Shown here: positions 48,641-59,922 of the stretch, one piece after another
How positions within the stretch are numbered: position 1 is the stretch's first letter
Layout of the letters: every line of letters starts with the position of its first letter
Assembly: GCA_025786725.1 (NCBI GenBank)
Contig: JAHLTZ010000010.1
Location: 682,001-746,000, forward strand
Length of the DNA: 64,000 bases
Source: Syncephalis fuscata
Lineage: Eukaryota > Zoopagomycota > Zoopagomycetes > Zoopagales > Piptocephalidaceae
Direction: 5' to 3'
The notes under the pieces: model-generated
Seen by the model: only the letters and a program-made list of their open reading frames with translations
What the model was told of the DNA's origin: nothing
Database searches by the model: none
Translations under genes and position numbers: made by a program

Positions 48641-48837
48641 TTATTAAACAGCCACTTTTCCTATAGCCAATCTGACTAAATATATGAAATAGCTCCGCAG
48701 TTAATACAGTTATAAATTTGAACTTGTTAAATCATTTCCTACCCCAATGATGCAAATATGGCAAGCGACAATTCAACAGGCGCGTCGTTCATATTTGCTT
48801 TTTTCCTTGCGCAATCTATCGTGTATTCGTCATTCCA

Positions 48838-49899
48838 ATGGCTAGCATGCTACGTACTAGGAGCTGGTTACGACCAAGCGGTCTACTGGGACGCGTAGCC
48901 ATAACACCGTTCAACCAGTCAGCATTGCTACGTCCATTGGCTGGACTGACTTTAACGTCCACACGAACTTATGCCTCTCATTCGGATCCTCGCCAGAATC
49001 ATCGTCTAATCGTGACAGATCACGGTTTAATCGGTAATCTTCTTTAGCAGTAGCTTGATAGTTTCTTATTTCAGTAATATAGATCCCTTTGTGCCACTAC
49101 CTCGGTCACAGCGACCATCAATCTTTAGTCGGGCGGGATTCCGTACTGCAGTAAAGCATTGGAAAAATATAGCATTTACAACATTTTGGTAGGTCCTTTG
49201 TATTAATGAAACAATAAACGAGACTGTATTTACGCTTGCACTACTTATAGTATTGGCCGACTACGTATGTCATTGGACGGATGGAAGCCAAAGCCATTTG
49301 CCATGGAAGCACAAGAGATGTACGAGTGGATGAATAATGCATTTGCACGGTAAGTCATTGTTTGTTAATTAGTGATTGTATATTAATATATTAATTTGAT
49401 TATTTATAATAGTGGTGCGCGTGAAGAATTACGTGAAATTTGTACTGAAAATATGTTTTCTGTAAGTAATAAAAATAAAATGATGGTGATGATGATGTAT
49501 TAATTAAATGATCCAACAGCGATTAAAGAATGATATGAAAAATCGAGTAGGTACTTATAAATGGACACTACACGGTCAAGTGGAACCACCACGCGTTGTT
49601 ACTGCACGTTATGGCCAAATGGCCACCAAATTGTTCCTAGCGCAAGTTACCGTGCGTATTCATACTAAGCAGGTAAGCAGAATAGCTAAATAGTAAATAA
49701 ATACAGTCGGTTTAAACTGCTTTTGTATACAGAGTATGGCGGTTTACAATAAAAAAGGTTACTTATTGGCGGCAATCCCAATGAACCGCAGAATATTTGT
49801 GAATATATAGTATTTCAACGCGTAGTCGGTCCAGGAGAAAGAAATGGATGGAAGATTTATGGCAAGGTACAGGAAAGACCTGTTATTGCTGCGCCATAA
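48838..49899 (+). CDS. Mitochondrial large-subunit protein mL45/MBA1-like (Tim44-like domain)
   Basis: Mitoribosomal protein that helps bind ribosomes to the inner membrane. The presequence is MASMLRTRSWLRPSGLLGR. After introns the protein reads DPFVPLPRSQRPSIFSRAG, GRLRMSLDGWKPKPFAMEAQ, MYEWMNNAFARGAREELREI, NRVGTYKWTLHGQVEPPRVV, ARYGQMATKLFLAQVTVRIH. Near 49764 the frame shifts by what looks like one missing A (TTATTGG for TTAATTGG), after which GGNPNEPQNICEYIVFQRVV and NGWKIYGKVQERPVIAAP run to the TAA at 49897. The first intron must use the acceptor TAATATAG to stay in frame. I annotate the reading across the frame change as one gene. Confidence 0.88.
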
Positions 49900-50035
49900 G
49901 CTATAATTACTATTACATTACACAAACTACCATACTACTATTACTATTACTCTACTGCTGATCTACGATTATTAAAATAAACCATTATATCGACTGTTTT
50001 AAACACTAATTATTAGCTCGTATATTGTGCTTTAT

Positions 50036-50450
50036 TTATACTGTTGCTAGTGTATTTTCGCCGTGTTTAAGTCGGTGTCGAATGTCACGTAGGCAGTGTC
50101 GGCAAATATGTCCCATCATACGATCACGTCCACAGCCTGGACATGCCACGATATCAGTGCGGTTCTTTAAAGCTTTATTCGAGGCACGCATCCGCTTCTT
50201 TGAATGCGACGTTTTCTTCTTGGGTACAGCGCGTAGAATAGACTCCCATAGACCGCGTAGTCCTTCTAGTACGCGTACTGATCCGGCTGTCCATAGTGCA
50301 CTGACACTTGTCGAATCAGTAGCGTTATTTCTGCCTCTGTTCTACACCCGCAACCAACGAGTAGTAACGAGGAGCAGTGGCCCAATAGGCCGATGGCGCT
50401 ATGGATCGCGCGGCATTAACGCGAGTAATCCGTTGACGGATTGCAAACAT
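50036..50450 (-). CDS. MRPL32: Mitochondrial large-subunit ribosomal protein bL32m
   Basis: The ATG at 50450 opens a mitochondrial presequence (MFAIRQRITRVNAARSIAPS). The conserved mature part is in another frame: VLEGLRGLWESILR, AVPKKKTSHSKKRMRASNK, NRTDIVACPGCGRD and HICRHCLRDIRHRLK, with the zinc ligands CxxC...CxxC. The AVPKKK site is where the m-AAA protease cuts in this family. Around 50335-50345 the two frames must be joined: either one extra base is present or a very short intron (for example 22 or 34 nt ending AACAG or AGAG) is removed. It converges with the mL45 gene. Confidence 0.88.
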
Positions 50451-50590
50451 AGTCGACTAGGCTAGTTATGTTAAATGACAAAGTGTGTAAAATAAAAATA
50501 ATAAACATTTTATAAACCATTTCTGTAGATTTTCGCCTTATTAAACTCACTCTACACTTCTACACTTTGTGTATACTATTATTCAATACC

Positions 50591-51802
50591 ATGTCTTCTG
50601 ATCTGGGTGGTAAGCCATAGCGTTTATATTACTTTAAATACTCATTCATATATAGGAACACGCGGCGGTCGCGATCAATTTAGCTGGGATCAAGTTAAAG
50701 ATGATAAAGATCGTGAATGTTATCTTGGCCATTCCTTGATGGCACCTATTGGCAGGTAAATACTTTGATAACAGGTTAATATTAGCATAATTAACGTAAG
50801 CTTTATTATATATTAGATGGCAGAAAGGTAAATAGAAAGCAGAGTGGAGTATGAAAGAAAAGGAAGCGCAGTAGTATTAGTATTATCAATAATAGAATGG
50901 TGGATTGTAGCTAGTAATATAAATTCGTTAATTAAACAATTTATTAGGTCGAGATCTACTTTGGTATACAAAAGATAAACAAGGTGATGATCAAGAAGCC
51001 GTTCGACGACAACGCCAGCTTGAAATACAAGCTATCAAAGATGCCGAAGCAGATGCCTTATCAGAAGCACTGTAAGTAATAGTTTATTATTATAACAATA
51101 TGGACACTTATGATTTATTAATGCTATTGAATAGAGGATTTGCCCCTCAGAAACGACGTACATCTCAACTAACTGAAAGTGAATTACAAGCGGTATTAAA
51201 GCGAGAAAAGGCTATAGAACAAGAGGATGAAACGGAAGAGGATGTACGAGCACGCGAAGCTGATCGTGTTCAAGGTCTTGGTTACCAAGAGTAAGTAGAT
51301 CAGTACTATACCAATGGTAATTTTAATTGCCTTATTAATGTTATTGTTGATGTTTAGACCACGTCGATTTGGACCAGTGTCAACGGCTGGCGCATCAAAT
51401 ACTGCCGCATCAAGTGGTGGATTAATGAGATTGGAAAAAGGACAAGTATTACCAGGACGAACACCAATAGCCAATACACAACATTTAGCTGAAATGACTA
51501 GTACCGACTTTTTAAATAATACACGATCTACAGAGACACGTGAACATAAAAAGAATAAGAAGGAAAAGAAGGAAAAGAAGGAAAAGCGTAAAAAGGAAAA
51601 GAAATCACGCTCTTCTCGTCGACGTAATGACAGTATTGAAGATGGTGAAAGACGAGAACATCATAAACGATCACGACGCGACTCACCTTATCGTCATGAA
51701 CGCCGTCGTAGCCATGATAGAAGAGATGATAGAAGAGATTATACAAAAGATGATAGGAGAGAACGCTATAAATTGGACGACCACTCTCATCATCGCAATT
51801 AA
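50591..51802 (+). CDS. MMTAG2-like basic nuclear protein
   Basis: Homolog of the conserved eukaryotic family that includes human MMTAG2 (C1orf35); molecular role unclear. After a short first exon (MSSDLG) comes the family signature [40 protein letters not shown] and LLWYTKDKQ. The RWQKG residues depend on an 11-nt exon at 50817-50827 between two introns. Next are [31 protein letters not shown] and a long C-terminal Lys/Arg/Ser-rich tail ([20 protein letters not shown]) ending SHHRN. No frame break. Confidence 0.9.
50817..50827 (+). other. 11-nt internal micro-exon of the MMTAG2-like gene
   Basis: Bounded by an AG acceptor and a GTAAAT donor. It supplies the end of Arg, then Trp, Gln, Lys and the first base of Gly in the conserved GRWQKGRD motif, and both splice phases fit exactly. 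Confidence 0.85.
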
Positions 51803-52080
51803 CTATAATTCAATTGTATTAATAAAGATATATTAATAATAGTGTATTTACTTGATTACATTGTTATGTAAATTTAAACGGTAAATTAATTATATTGAAA
51901 AATGCTTGTCTCTGTTGTGAAGGCAATAATGCCAATAAATTAGCAAAGTATTGTTAAACTACATCTGCAACCAGCAGATATGACAATGCCGTTGCGGTTA
52001 CTTGAAAGTACAAAATGTAAAATAAAATGAAGAAAAAGTATTAATTAAAAATCAGTAACAATCATTAAAAATAATCATTA
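51803..52080. other. Spacer after the MMTAG2-like gene
   Basis: AT-rich; no gene seen. Confidence 0.4.
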
Positions 52081-52270
52081 TAATTACCATATTATCTAAA
52101 GTCGATAAACTCCAAGAAATATTAGCTTCTTCGAAACCGATCCAGTATAATAGCACTCAATCGTATATTTTCAAGAATATGCTTGGAATTTAAAATAGCA
52201 ATCAAATTACAATGCCGCAATCTTGCATCCATAAAAATTTCATAAGCTTTCTTACAATTTTGATTTGCGC
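52080..52270 (-). pseudogene. Unidentified coding relic
   Basis: A minus-strand frame reads CANQNCKKAYEIFMDARLR then HCNLIAILNSKHILENIRLS and ILDRF before a stop. The regular, helix-like amino-acid pattern looks protein-derived, but I cannot name the family. It lies directly downstream of the Fanzor-like relic on the same strand and may be a separate gene fragment. Confidence 0.35.
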
Positions 52271-52399
52271 ACCTACAAATAATCTAGATGCCAGAATAAA
52301 ATATTTATTTTGTATTCAGTCTATAAATTATAGTACCTTATAAGTGTATGACACTTTACTTTTGGATGATTTCTATATTAATACGGAAGTGGATTATCA

Positions 52400-52960
52400 A
52401 TTATTTCAAATGTTTCTAAACTTTGAGCTTGACAACTGGGACAGGTTTAGAGCTGTTATACTCATCAACTAAAAGCACGTTAAAAGCATTATTTTGTAGC
52501 ATACGCTTCAAAGCCAGCATCTCAAATAGGTTCTTGAAACTTTACATGACTTGCAGACTAGTTACCAAATACCAAAGTAGCATCACTATCAAACTTGGAT
52601 CTAAGCTTATTGATAAGCTTTTGGTCAGCTTGCTGTCGTCTAATGTACGAGGATAGTTTTGGTTTTCTGAACAGCCAGTTTGTTTAATAGAATGTATATT
52701 TGTTTGATAAGAGTAATATGGTGCAAGATATTGGTAGACAACAGCACGAACGGCGAGATATTCTTCAAAATTAGATAAATTAACAGACCTGGTTTGACAT
52801 TGAGATAATAAATATCATTTTTTTTGAACATTGGGATACTTTGCTTTCAATTCCAATTTGATTCTGCGATACTTTTTGTTCCAGGTATTAAAATGTCTTT
52901 GATTTGAAGTATATCTGTAGGCCATTGGCTCTTGAATGGTGCTGAAGTTACAGTGTGTGT
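52400..52960 (-). pseudogene. Relic of a Fanzor (eukaryotic TnpB-like) nuclease
   Basis: Read on the minus strand across frame changes: YRYTSNQRHFNTWNKKYRRI, SNFEEYLAVRAVVYQYLAPY, FRKPKLSSYIRRQQADQKLI, NKLRSKFDSDATLVFGN-S, GFKRMLQ, FNVLLVDEYNSSK, and TCPSCQAQSLETF. The order, with an LVFGxWS-like strand, a VDEY...SK segment and a CxxC zinc knuckle, matches the C-terminal RuvC/zinc part of Fanzor/TnpB-type RNA-guided nucleases as I know them. In-frame stops at 52558-52560 and 52522-52524 and at least two frame shifts show it is dead. The N-terminal half and transposon ends are not recognisable. No database check was possible. Confidence 0.5.
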
Positions 52961-53119
52961 ATAAGCAAAATAACTTTATAAAAATATAATTATTTAATCA
53001 TTGAATTACATTAACTAATTAATAAGTTGTATAATAATCCATTAGCTAATTTATTTGTAAAGACAATAATGCTAATGAAATAGTGAAATAATGCTAGGCA
53101 AAATCTATATCTAGTTTGC

Positions 53120-54974
53120 TTAACCTCTAACTATTCCATAATACGGAACAAAAACAGCACGGTCTGATGGTGGTTTATCGAATCTTGGATTAGGATCAAG
53201 TACAATATACCCGGAATATGACCATATTTCATTTTTTTGTATATTCATTGGCGTACTGATCCGTATCATAATCTCGCCTTTTTGCTTTGGCTGTAGATTA
53301 ATAGATCCTGGAAAGGAAACAGCTGCAGTTACGGGTGATCTTGCCGTCATATCAATAAAATATGATACTTTTGAAGCAGCAGCAGCAGGAATGTGTGAGA
53401 TTTTATACGAGAGTGCAGTGTCAAAAAGAGATGTAATTTGATATGTAAATTCGCTGTATTGTCAAAAGTATTTTTCATATTAATTGAAGATGGTTCAACG
53501 TGAATGCGTTCATTATCTATTAATTTGTTAAGATTAATCATGCCGGCACCTTGATATTCTACAGAAACGTAGTTATTTAGATTGCTGTCTTTGACTGGAA
53601 TTGCGTTGTTCTGTAGTATAGTTTTGATAGAGGTAATATCAATCGAGCTATATTGATTATGTTGAACTATCAATGCAGCTGCACCCGCAACATAGGCAAC
53701 AGCAGCTGATATATCGCTAAAATAAGGTTTGCTTATTGTTTTACGAGTGGTAGTAGTGTAGATTTTGTAACTCGGTGCCAAGATGTCAGGATAGAAAGGT
53801 GGTATAAGTGGTTCATTCTGCGGTCCAGCCGTATCGACAGTAACGCCGCCATCCTCAGTGTAGCCATACTTTTCTGCAAAAATATATTTGTATCCAAGCT
53901 TATTTCTATAGCCTTCTTTTATAAATAAACATCTTTTTCACTGATATCAAATAAGGGTATATCGCATTTTTGTTTTTTTTTAGAAGGACCGTTTACAATG
54001 ATAAGCCCAGCCATACCTATTGATTTAGCATACTCTAAAAAATAAGGCATTTTTGATTTGTCATACCACACAAGTGCAATGTCTTGTCTTTTAAGCCCAG
54101 TATATTCGATTAATTTGCCCTTGATATTTTTAGGAATAATATCCGCTTCTTTGTTAAAGTTATAGCTCATGTTTGAACATGAAGACGTAAACTCAATACG
54201 ACGGCCAGTTGTTTTTTCCTCAAACCAATGTGATAAACGATATTCTTGTTTAAAACCACCAACGCTTAATACAGGAAGGCCTTGATATGAAAAATATTGC
54301 TGATTTACAAAATTATTAACTGATGCTGCAACAATCATAATCACACCATGTTTTGCGCATCTTCTATTTCTTGTCCCAGCTGAGTGTCGTATTCATCTAC
54401 AATGGCAATATCCGGCAATACAATGATTTTCATTTGATCCTTGATTGCTGCTTTTATGGCTTGCAACACCAATGAGGTTGAAGTTGAACCTGTGCAGCCA
54501 AATACGCGATAGGAGCCAAAGGTTACCTCGGGGGCAACTCCAGTAAAATAATTGGTTTTTGCAACAGCAATTCCAGCTAGACCTATGCCGAGTTTATTGC
54601 ATTTAAACCAATCTTTAACTTGGTCATACTTAGCAGCTACAAATTTGTGATTATACTTATAGTTTCCTTCAAATGCAGCAGCTCTAAGATTAATGCCGCT
54701 ATCAATGATTCCAATTTCACACCTCTTCCTTTGAAGCCCATGGCGTGAAGTACTTGAACACCAGTGGCACGTAGTAAGGTGTTACATAAACTGGTTTGCC
54801 GGTGATTTTAGAACTAATAAAAACGATTGGGGCTAGGTATTGTGTAAAAATCATTTTCATATGTTTTGGTACTGTCAACGGCAAAATTGTGTTGAACAAA
54901 ATAACAATAGTGTAAATATTGTCAATTGCCGTAACTGAATCGTTATCATCGTTATAATTAGTTGCTGTATCCAA
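53120..54974 (-). pseudogene. Degenerate subtilisin-like (S8) peptidase with PA domain
   Basis: Minus-strand coding blocks in order: LRATGVQVLHAMGFKGRGVK, IGIIDSGINLRAAAF (catalytic Asp region intact), CNKLGIGLAGIAVAKTNYF where GHGTHVAG with the catalytic His would be expected, GVAPEVTFGSYRVFGC, an inserted PA domain (YDKSKMPYFLEYAKSIGMAG), FSDISAAVAYVAGAAALIVQ where GTSMAAPYVAG is expected (Ser kept, Gly-Thr and Pro lost), and an Fn3-like C-terminus ending PYYGIVRG at 53120. Frame changes are needed near 54715, 54352 and 53460, each as one missing base, and no 5' start is visible. The family is secreted; this copy should be inactive even if the frames were intact, because the His is absent. 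Confidence 0.7.
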
Positions 54975-56160
54975 AATAACTGTATAGTTTAACTGTATAA
55001 AAAGTAAAGATAAAGGTAACTAAAAAACGAAACGATGTACGTAAGGCAAAAATATTTTTGATAAATATTCGGCAGCTACTTTTAGTCTCAAATAAATATA
55101 ATAAAAAATGCAGGCATGTTTTAAATACCATTTTGAATTACCAAACAAAATATTTAAAACAGGCATCCAAAATTATACTATGATAAAGTAGTAATGTGAA
55201 TAAAAATTGCTGGTAGCTTGATTTTTATTTTCTATTAATTAATTTAGATATTACCATGCGGTGTTGCCTCTTCTTTAATCAACTACCACAATTTTTATGT
55301 ATTTTTTATGGAATTGGCTAACTGTGTTACTATAAACTAATATATAGTTCGGCAATTACCTCAAAGGTTGAGATCAGACATACTTTAGACTATATGTAAA
55401 GGCATTAAAATTTAGCGATAATTAACACGCGTGCTACTCACGAAGCAAAGCAATCAGTTTGAACAATAACATGTTTGTTATAATGATTAATATAATCCAC
55501 CCAAAACCACCTTTAATAAAACAAATTCTAGTTCAGTTGCACAAGTATTAGCAGACTTGGCCAATCAATCCTCAAATTATATTAAATAGCTGACAAATTA
55601 ACTAATATTTGCAAAAGAAAAGGCACGTTTATTTGGTTAATAAATAAAATATTATATAGTAATTTTGTAATATAAACTAGCTGGCTAAATGAGATATTGC
55701 ATATAGAGTCTATTTATAAACTAATCATTAGCAAATGAAAAATCATCAAGCTGCTATATGGCATTAGTACTTTATAGCAATAGTTGTTGACCAGTTATAG
55801 TAATCCTATGGCTAATAGCTTTCAGTACATATAGATAATACTGTCATCAGCTTGGTAGCAATATAGATAGAGCAATATGCCAATATTTTGTTGAATCTAT
55901 TTATATAAAAAATTTTACCAAGTTAAATTTGTATCAAGTGTAAAACTAAATCATCAAACAGCATGGCGGCTACCAGATCAAAGTGTAAAGAGTATGAATA
56001 TGGTTGATAAAATTATAGTGTTTATGCCAATAAAATGAATTAACATTTACAATAAACTTAGTTAATGATAAGAAATTAGCTTTTATTGATGATATGTAAT
56101 CAGTATAAATATTTCTAACATATAGTTACTAACCTTTTCTTGTCTTATTTATCTATACAC
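54975..56160. other. AT-rich spacer
   Basis: Very AT-rich with short runs; no gene, repeat array or RNA recognised. Confidence 0.4.
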
Positions 56161-56440
56161 ACTGGGTCATATTCCTATACTTGCTATTAAACGTATTGCC
56201 GCATTTGCCGACAGCAACTCGCTTATTTCACTTTCATGTTGCAGTAAATGGCTGCGGTATTGTGTTAGCCAGCAGAACAACGTATGATGCCAGAGATACA
56301 AGCAGTATTATAGTCTTGCTAATGACAATGAGATAAAGTGACTGGCCTTGTATATGAAGACGGTACGTGCATCAAAGCTGGTGACATCACAAACCAAAAA
56401 AAAACAATCAACGCTACTCAGTTAAGCAATCAGCATATCA
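56160..56440 (+). pseudogene. F-box protein relic
   Basis: A plus frame reads HIPILAIKRIAAFADSNSLI then SLSCCSKWLRYCVSQQNN and stops. This has the Leu/Ile-Pro, Leu and Trp spacing of an F-box. It is followed in another frame by QRYKQYYSLANDNEIK, a stop, and LALYMKTVRASKL, which resembles the segment after the F-box in fungal F-box proteins. Stops and frame changes mark it as dead. Confidence 0.45.
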
Positions 56441-56994
56441 AATGGTTCATGCATTTGGTTATTGATGCGCTACTGATGCAAATTGGCTTAAAGACACGCC
56501 ATATTTAGTCAAAGATGTAGTAGATAAAGAGTCAGAGTATCATTAAAAAATTTAAGAGCCTGATTCAACGTCATTCATTACTAAATGATGCATTTAACAT
56601 AAGAAACGCAATATTGATAGTAGATAACAGAAATTATAAAATAATAGATTTGTTGATATAATTGCTAATCTTTTATTTTATTTTTACTATTGATTAAACA
56701 ATTCGTACAATTATTTTATATTTATTTGGCGCAATCGTCAGCGTTATACGATACGGCAATGATGGCCATTTGACACTAAAACTACTTATTATCATAGAAC
56801 ATGTTCACTAGCGAAATAATATTTATACTATCATTATACATTAAAATAAAGCTTTATATTTGTTATAATGACAATTATTATTATTATTAACGTTAATATA
56901 TGGTCAATGTAAAACACGAGTATATTTGTATAAACATCTAACGTAGAGATGTGGCAGACAGGATGTACAGAATGAAACGGGAAAATAAAAGTAG
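56441..56994. other. Spacer before the CTDSPL2-like gene
   Basis: AT-rich; possible continuation of the F-box relic up to about 56530, then nothing recognised. Holds the 3' UTR of the minus-strand phosphatase gene. Confidence 0.35.
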
Positions 56995-59095
56995 TTATCC
57001 ATACTGAAGTTGAGCATGGCGGATACGGTCGTGCGTACGGAATTGTTGTTCCACGCTGGGTCGCACATCTTCTTGTCCAACTAGTGTTTCGAGGAACTGT
57101 AGCACATTTAATAGTTCTTTATCGGCTGGATCTTCATACCAACTCTCGATAGGAATACCGTTAGATAGTTGATATGCAAATGCTAAATAGTATTATTAGT
57201 TATCGGGTATAATATACAAAGACAGATAGCAACATACCTTGGGTGCATTATCAACAATGACTACTTTAGATAGATCACGTCCAAGGATTGATAAATCCTT
57301 TAGATAATTGCCGCAAACATGGACACATGAATCTCTAAATAGACGATATCTATAGATTGGATATATGTGTTAATATGTTATCTTTAATAGCTAGTCATAT
57401 AATAGCTTACTTTATAAGTTTACGAGCTGGATCTATAATATCAAGTAAACGGTTGGCATATGATTTCTGGCTAGCTGTGAAAATGACCACTTCAAACATT
57501 AAAGCTACTCGTTCAAGAATTCTCTATAGTGTGGACGACAACGGCCATGCACTTCATAGAGCATACCGTTGAATTCAACGGGGAACTTTAGATCAGCCTC
57601 GCCTATTAAATAGTATCAAGTGTTAATTAAATATAGCACAGCGTTTAGTGCTAATTACTTACCAATAGGCGATGTACTGCAATGAACTAGCGTTTCATCC
57701 AGATCAAGTACTGTATATATGTATATTTATTAGACAATTGAATTAATAGACTAGTTAACTTACCAAGTGTAATAGGTGGACTAGAACGTGTTTTACGAGG
57801 TAATGCGTATGGACGTGTTAGATACTCTTTTGGGACAGGTGGAACAGTAGCCATAAATAAGTATGGATCAAAGTCATCCAGTTCTAGATCTTGAGTATAT
57901 TCTTCTTCCTCTTCCTCCTCTTCTTCAATTTGTCCTTGTGCTGTTAGCATCATTGTTCCAACTTCATTCGTCATATTAAGCGTCTGATTCATATGGCTGC
58001 TAACCATTGCCTCAGTTGTTACACTTAGTGGTGATACATAATTGGTGGCAAAGGTATAATTGCTAATAGTTGCAGTGGTAGTAGTAGTGGTAGTAGTAGA
58101 CGATAACTCGTTAGTAAAAGTCGTAGATGATGCCATAACAACATCTTCCATTGCTTCTGTATCTATGCTCTGGTTATCTTCTAATTGCATTTGATCTGAT
58201 GGACTTGATACGTAATCAGAAAGTGAGCCTTGTTATTGTTATTAAATGTTATTAGTTATCTTGTTTATACCTCATTATTGTTACTTACCATATGGCATTT
58301 TCTTTAATAATTTAAATGCGGGTGAGAAAATAGCCTGGAATATGGACTGGCGTCGTGCATCGCCATTCTCGCCCATAGCCTCTTCGTTATAGAATGTACC
58401 GGTAATTGATTCAGCCGACAGTATCTCTTCCATAGCTTCATCGTTCATGTGTGTCTCATGTTGATTGCCAGCATCGTTAATTACTGTTTCTACATTGTTT
58501 TCATCAAGTGCAAATGCGCCATTTGATGTGCGTACCGTATCAGTAAATGATACGAGTTGTGCGGCATCATTTTCATCATTGGATTCCAATGGTAGCAGAT
58601 CTTGATCGTGATCTGTGTGCATATTAATTATGATTAGATAATTGTACACTTTGGTAACACAGCATTATTATCTACAGCCTATTAAATGATTGACCGTCAC
58701 AGATAATCACTGCCCAATCCAATTTATTCCATTTTTATTTTAAATCCACACAATTACTTACCTTGTTGTTCAGATTCTGTTTCAGCCCGTTTTAACGAAC
58801 GTTTATCTAAATCCTTACGGCGTGATACCGGACGAGGCGATGATGTAATAAAAGTGGCTTCTGAAACAATATTGGTATTTTCATTCTTTTGTTCAATAAT
58901 AGCAGCCGATAATGATTGCTTATTTTGTTGTGCTGCTGCTGTTACAGCACCAGTTGCAGTGGCGTCCGTAGCTTTTGTTGTTTCTTTCCGTGCTGCTTTA
59001 CGTGGTCTTGCCTCTACATCCTTTGCAGTATTGCCTTTGCTAGTCTTGGCGGTGGCAGTACGACTTCTGACTGGTCGGCCAGTTCGAGGTGACAT
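56995..59095 (-). CDS. CTD small phosphatase-like protein (CTDSPL2/NIF family)
   Basis: HAD-superfamily Ser/Thr phosphatase. ATG at 59095 ([17 protein letters not shown]) opens a long disordered N-terminus with basic, Ala/Thr-rich and acidic (run of Glu near 57900) segments. The catalytic domain is split by introns: [17 protein letters not shown] with the DxDxT nucleophile motif, [88 protein letters not shown], ending [10 protein letters not shown]. At 57184-57240 the exon junction after NAPK is one base short of the expected frame (acceptor TTTAGCATTT where TTTAGGCATTT would fit). Domain order matches CTDSPL2. Confidence 0.9.
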
Positions 59096-59922
59096 AGCAG
59101 CCAAGTAATAGTTGGCTATATGCCTACAAACTACAAATGACTCGTGTACGTGTATACCTGGTAAAGTATTTGTCAAACAAGCAACAACGTTAATAATCCT
59201 GTTGCCGTGTACTGTCTAGTCTGCCGAGGCGTAGGCACCACCTATTGCCTGCAGCCCTGCAGATAGGCACGCTTGTGAAAGCAGTCCACCAATCTCTTTG
59301 TCCTAATTCAAATTACAACTTGGCTATACCCAAACTTCAAGAAAAAACAACACAAGCGCTGCGTAGCGCCATAGACCGCCCTACCATCTATTTCGCGCAA
59401 GCAAAGGCTAAAAAGAAATCTATGATGACGAAAGAACCGCATACAGCCACAATGCATACACACGTGCCTGTAGAAACACTTTATAGCGTTACAATTTAAA
59501 CAATTAACTTACTGAAACTTAAATACGCCCACTGATCGGTCAACGTCCAAATAAGTGAGCGATGAGTACAGAATAGTAAAAAAAAGTGCCAGAGCGTGTG
59601 TACGTGAGGTAAGAGAGTAAAAGTACGAGTGTGCAGGATATAGCAAGCGGAGAAAGCTACAAAGAGCGAAAAAGGAGGAAATGCTGAGTTCAGTCGGGCG
59701 GTTAATACTGTCTTTTGGATTCTCAGGCCATGATTGGCCCATAGCCATTAAAAATCCAAATGCTATATCACGTGACTATTTAAAAATGTGACTGAAATCA
59801 AGCAAGCTCTGTGTGAGGCAGTATAGGTGGCCATTTTTGATCTACAAATCACTTGCTATAGGAAGTTGTTTTACGCTGAATAGACGACGATCCTTGCTAA
59901 TTCCCTTAAATAATACTAAAGA
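59096..59922. promoter_or_regulatory. Divergent promoter between the phosphatase and PRP16 genes
   Basis: About 830 bp between two divergent starts. Includes an imperfect palindrome cctgcagccctgcag near 59247 and a CACGTG E-box-like site near 59461. No gene supported. Confidence 0.4.

Noticed and set aside
49755-49775. Programmed ribosomal frameshifting in mL45 and other genes
   Set aside because: No common slippery heptamer or stimulatory structure is evident, and the same one-base loss occurs at homopolymers in unrelated genes, which fits sequencing error better.
50025-50465. 146-codon plus-strand ORF
   Set aside because: It is the antisense shadow of bL32m; the minus strand carries the conserved AVPKKK and CxxC motifs.
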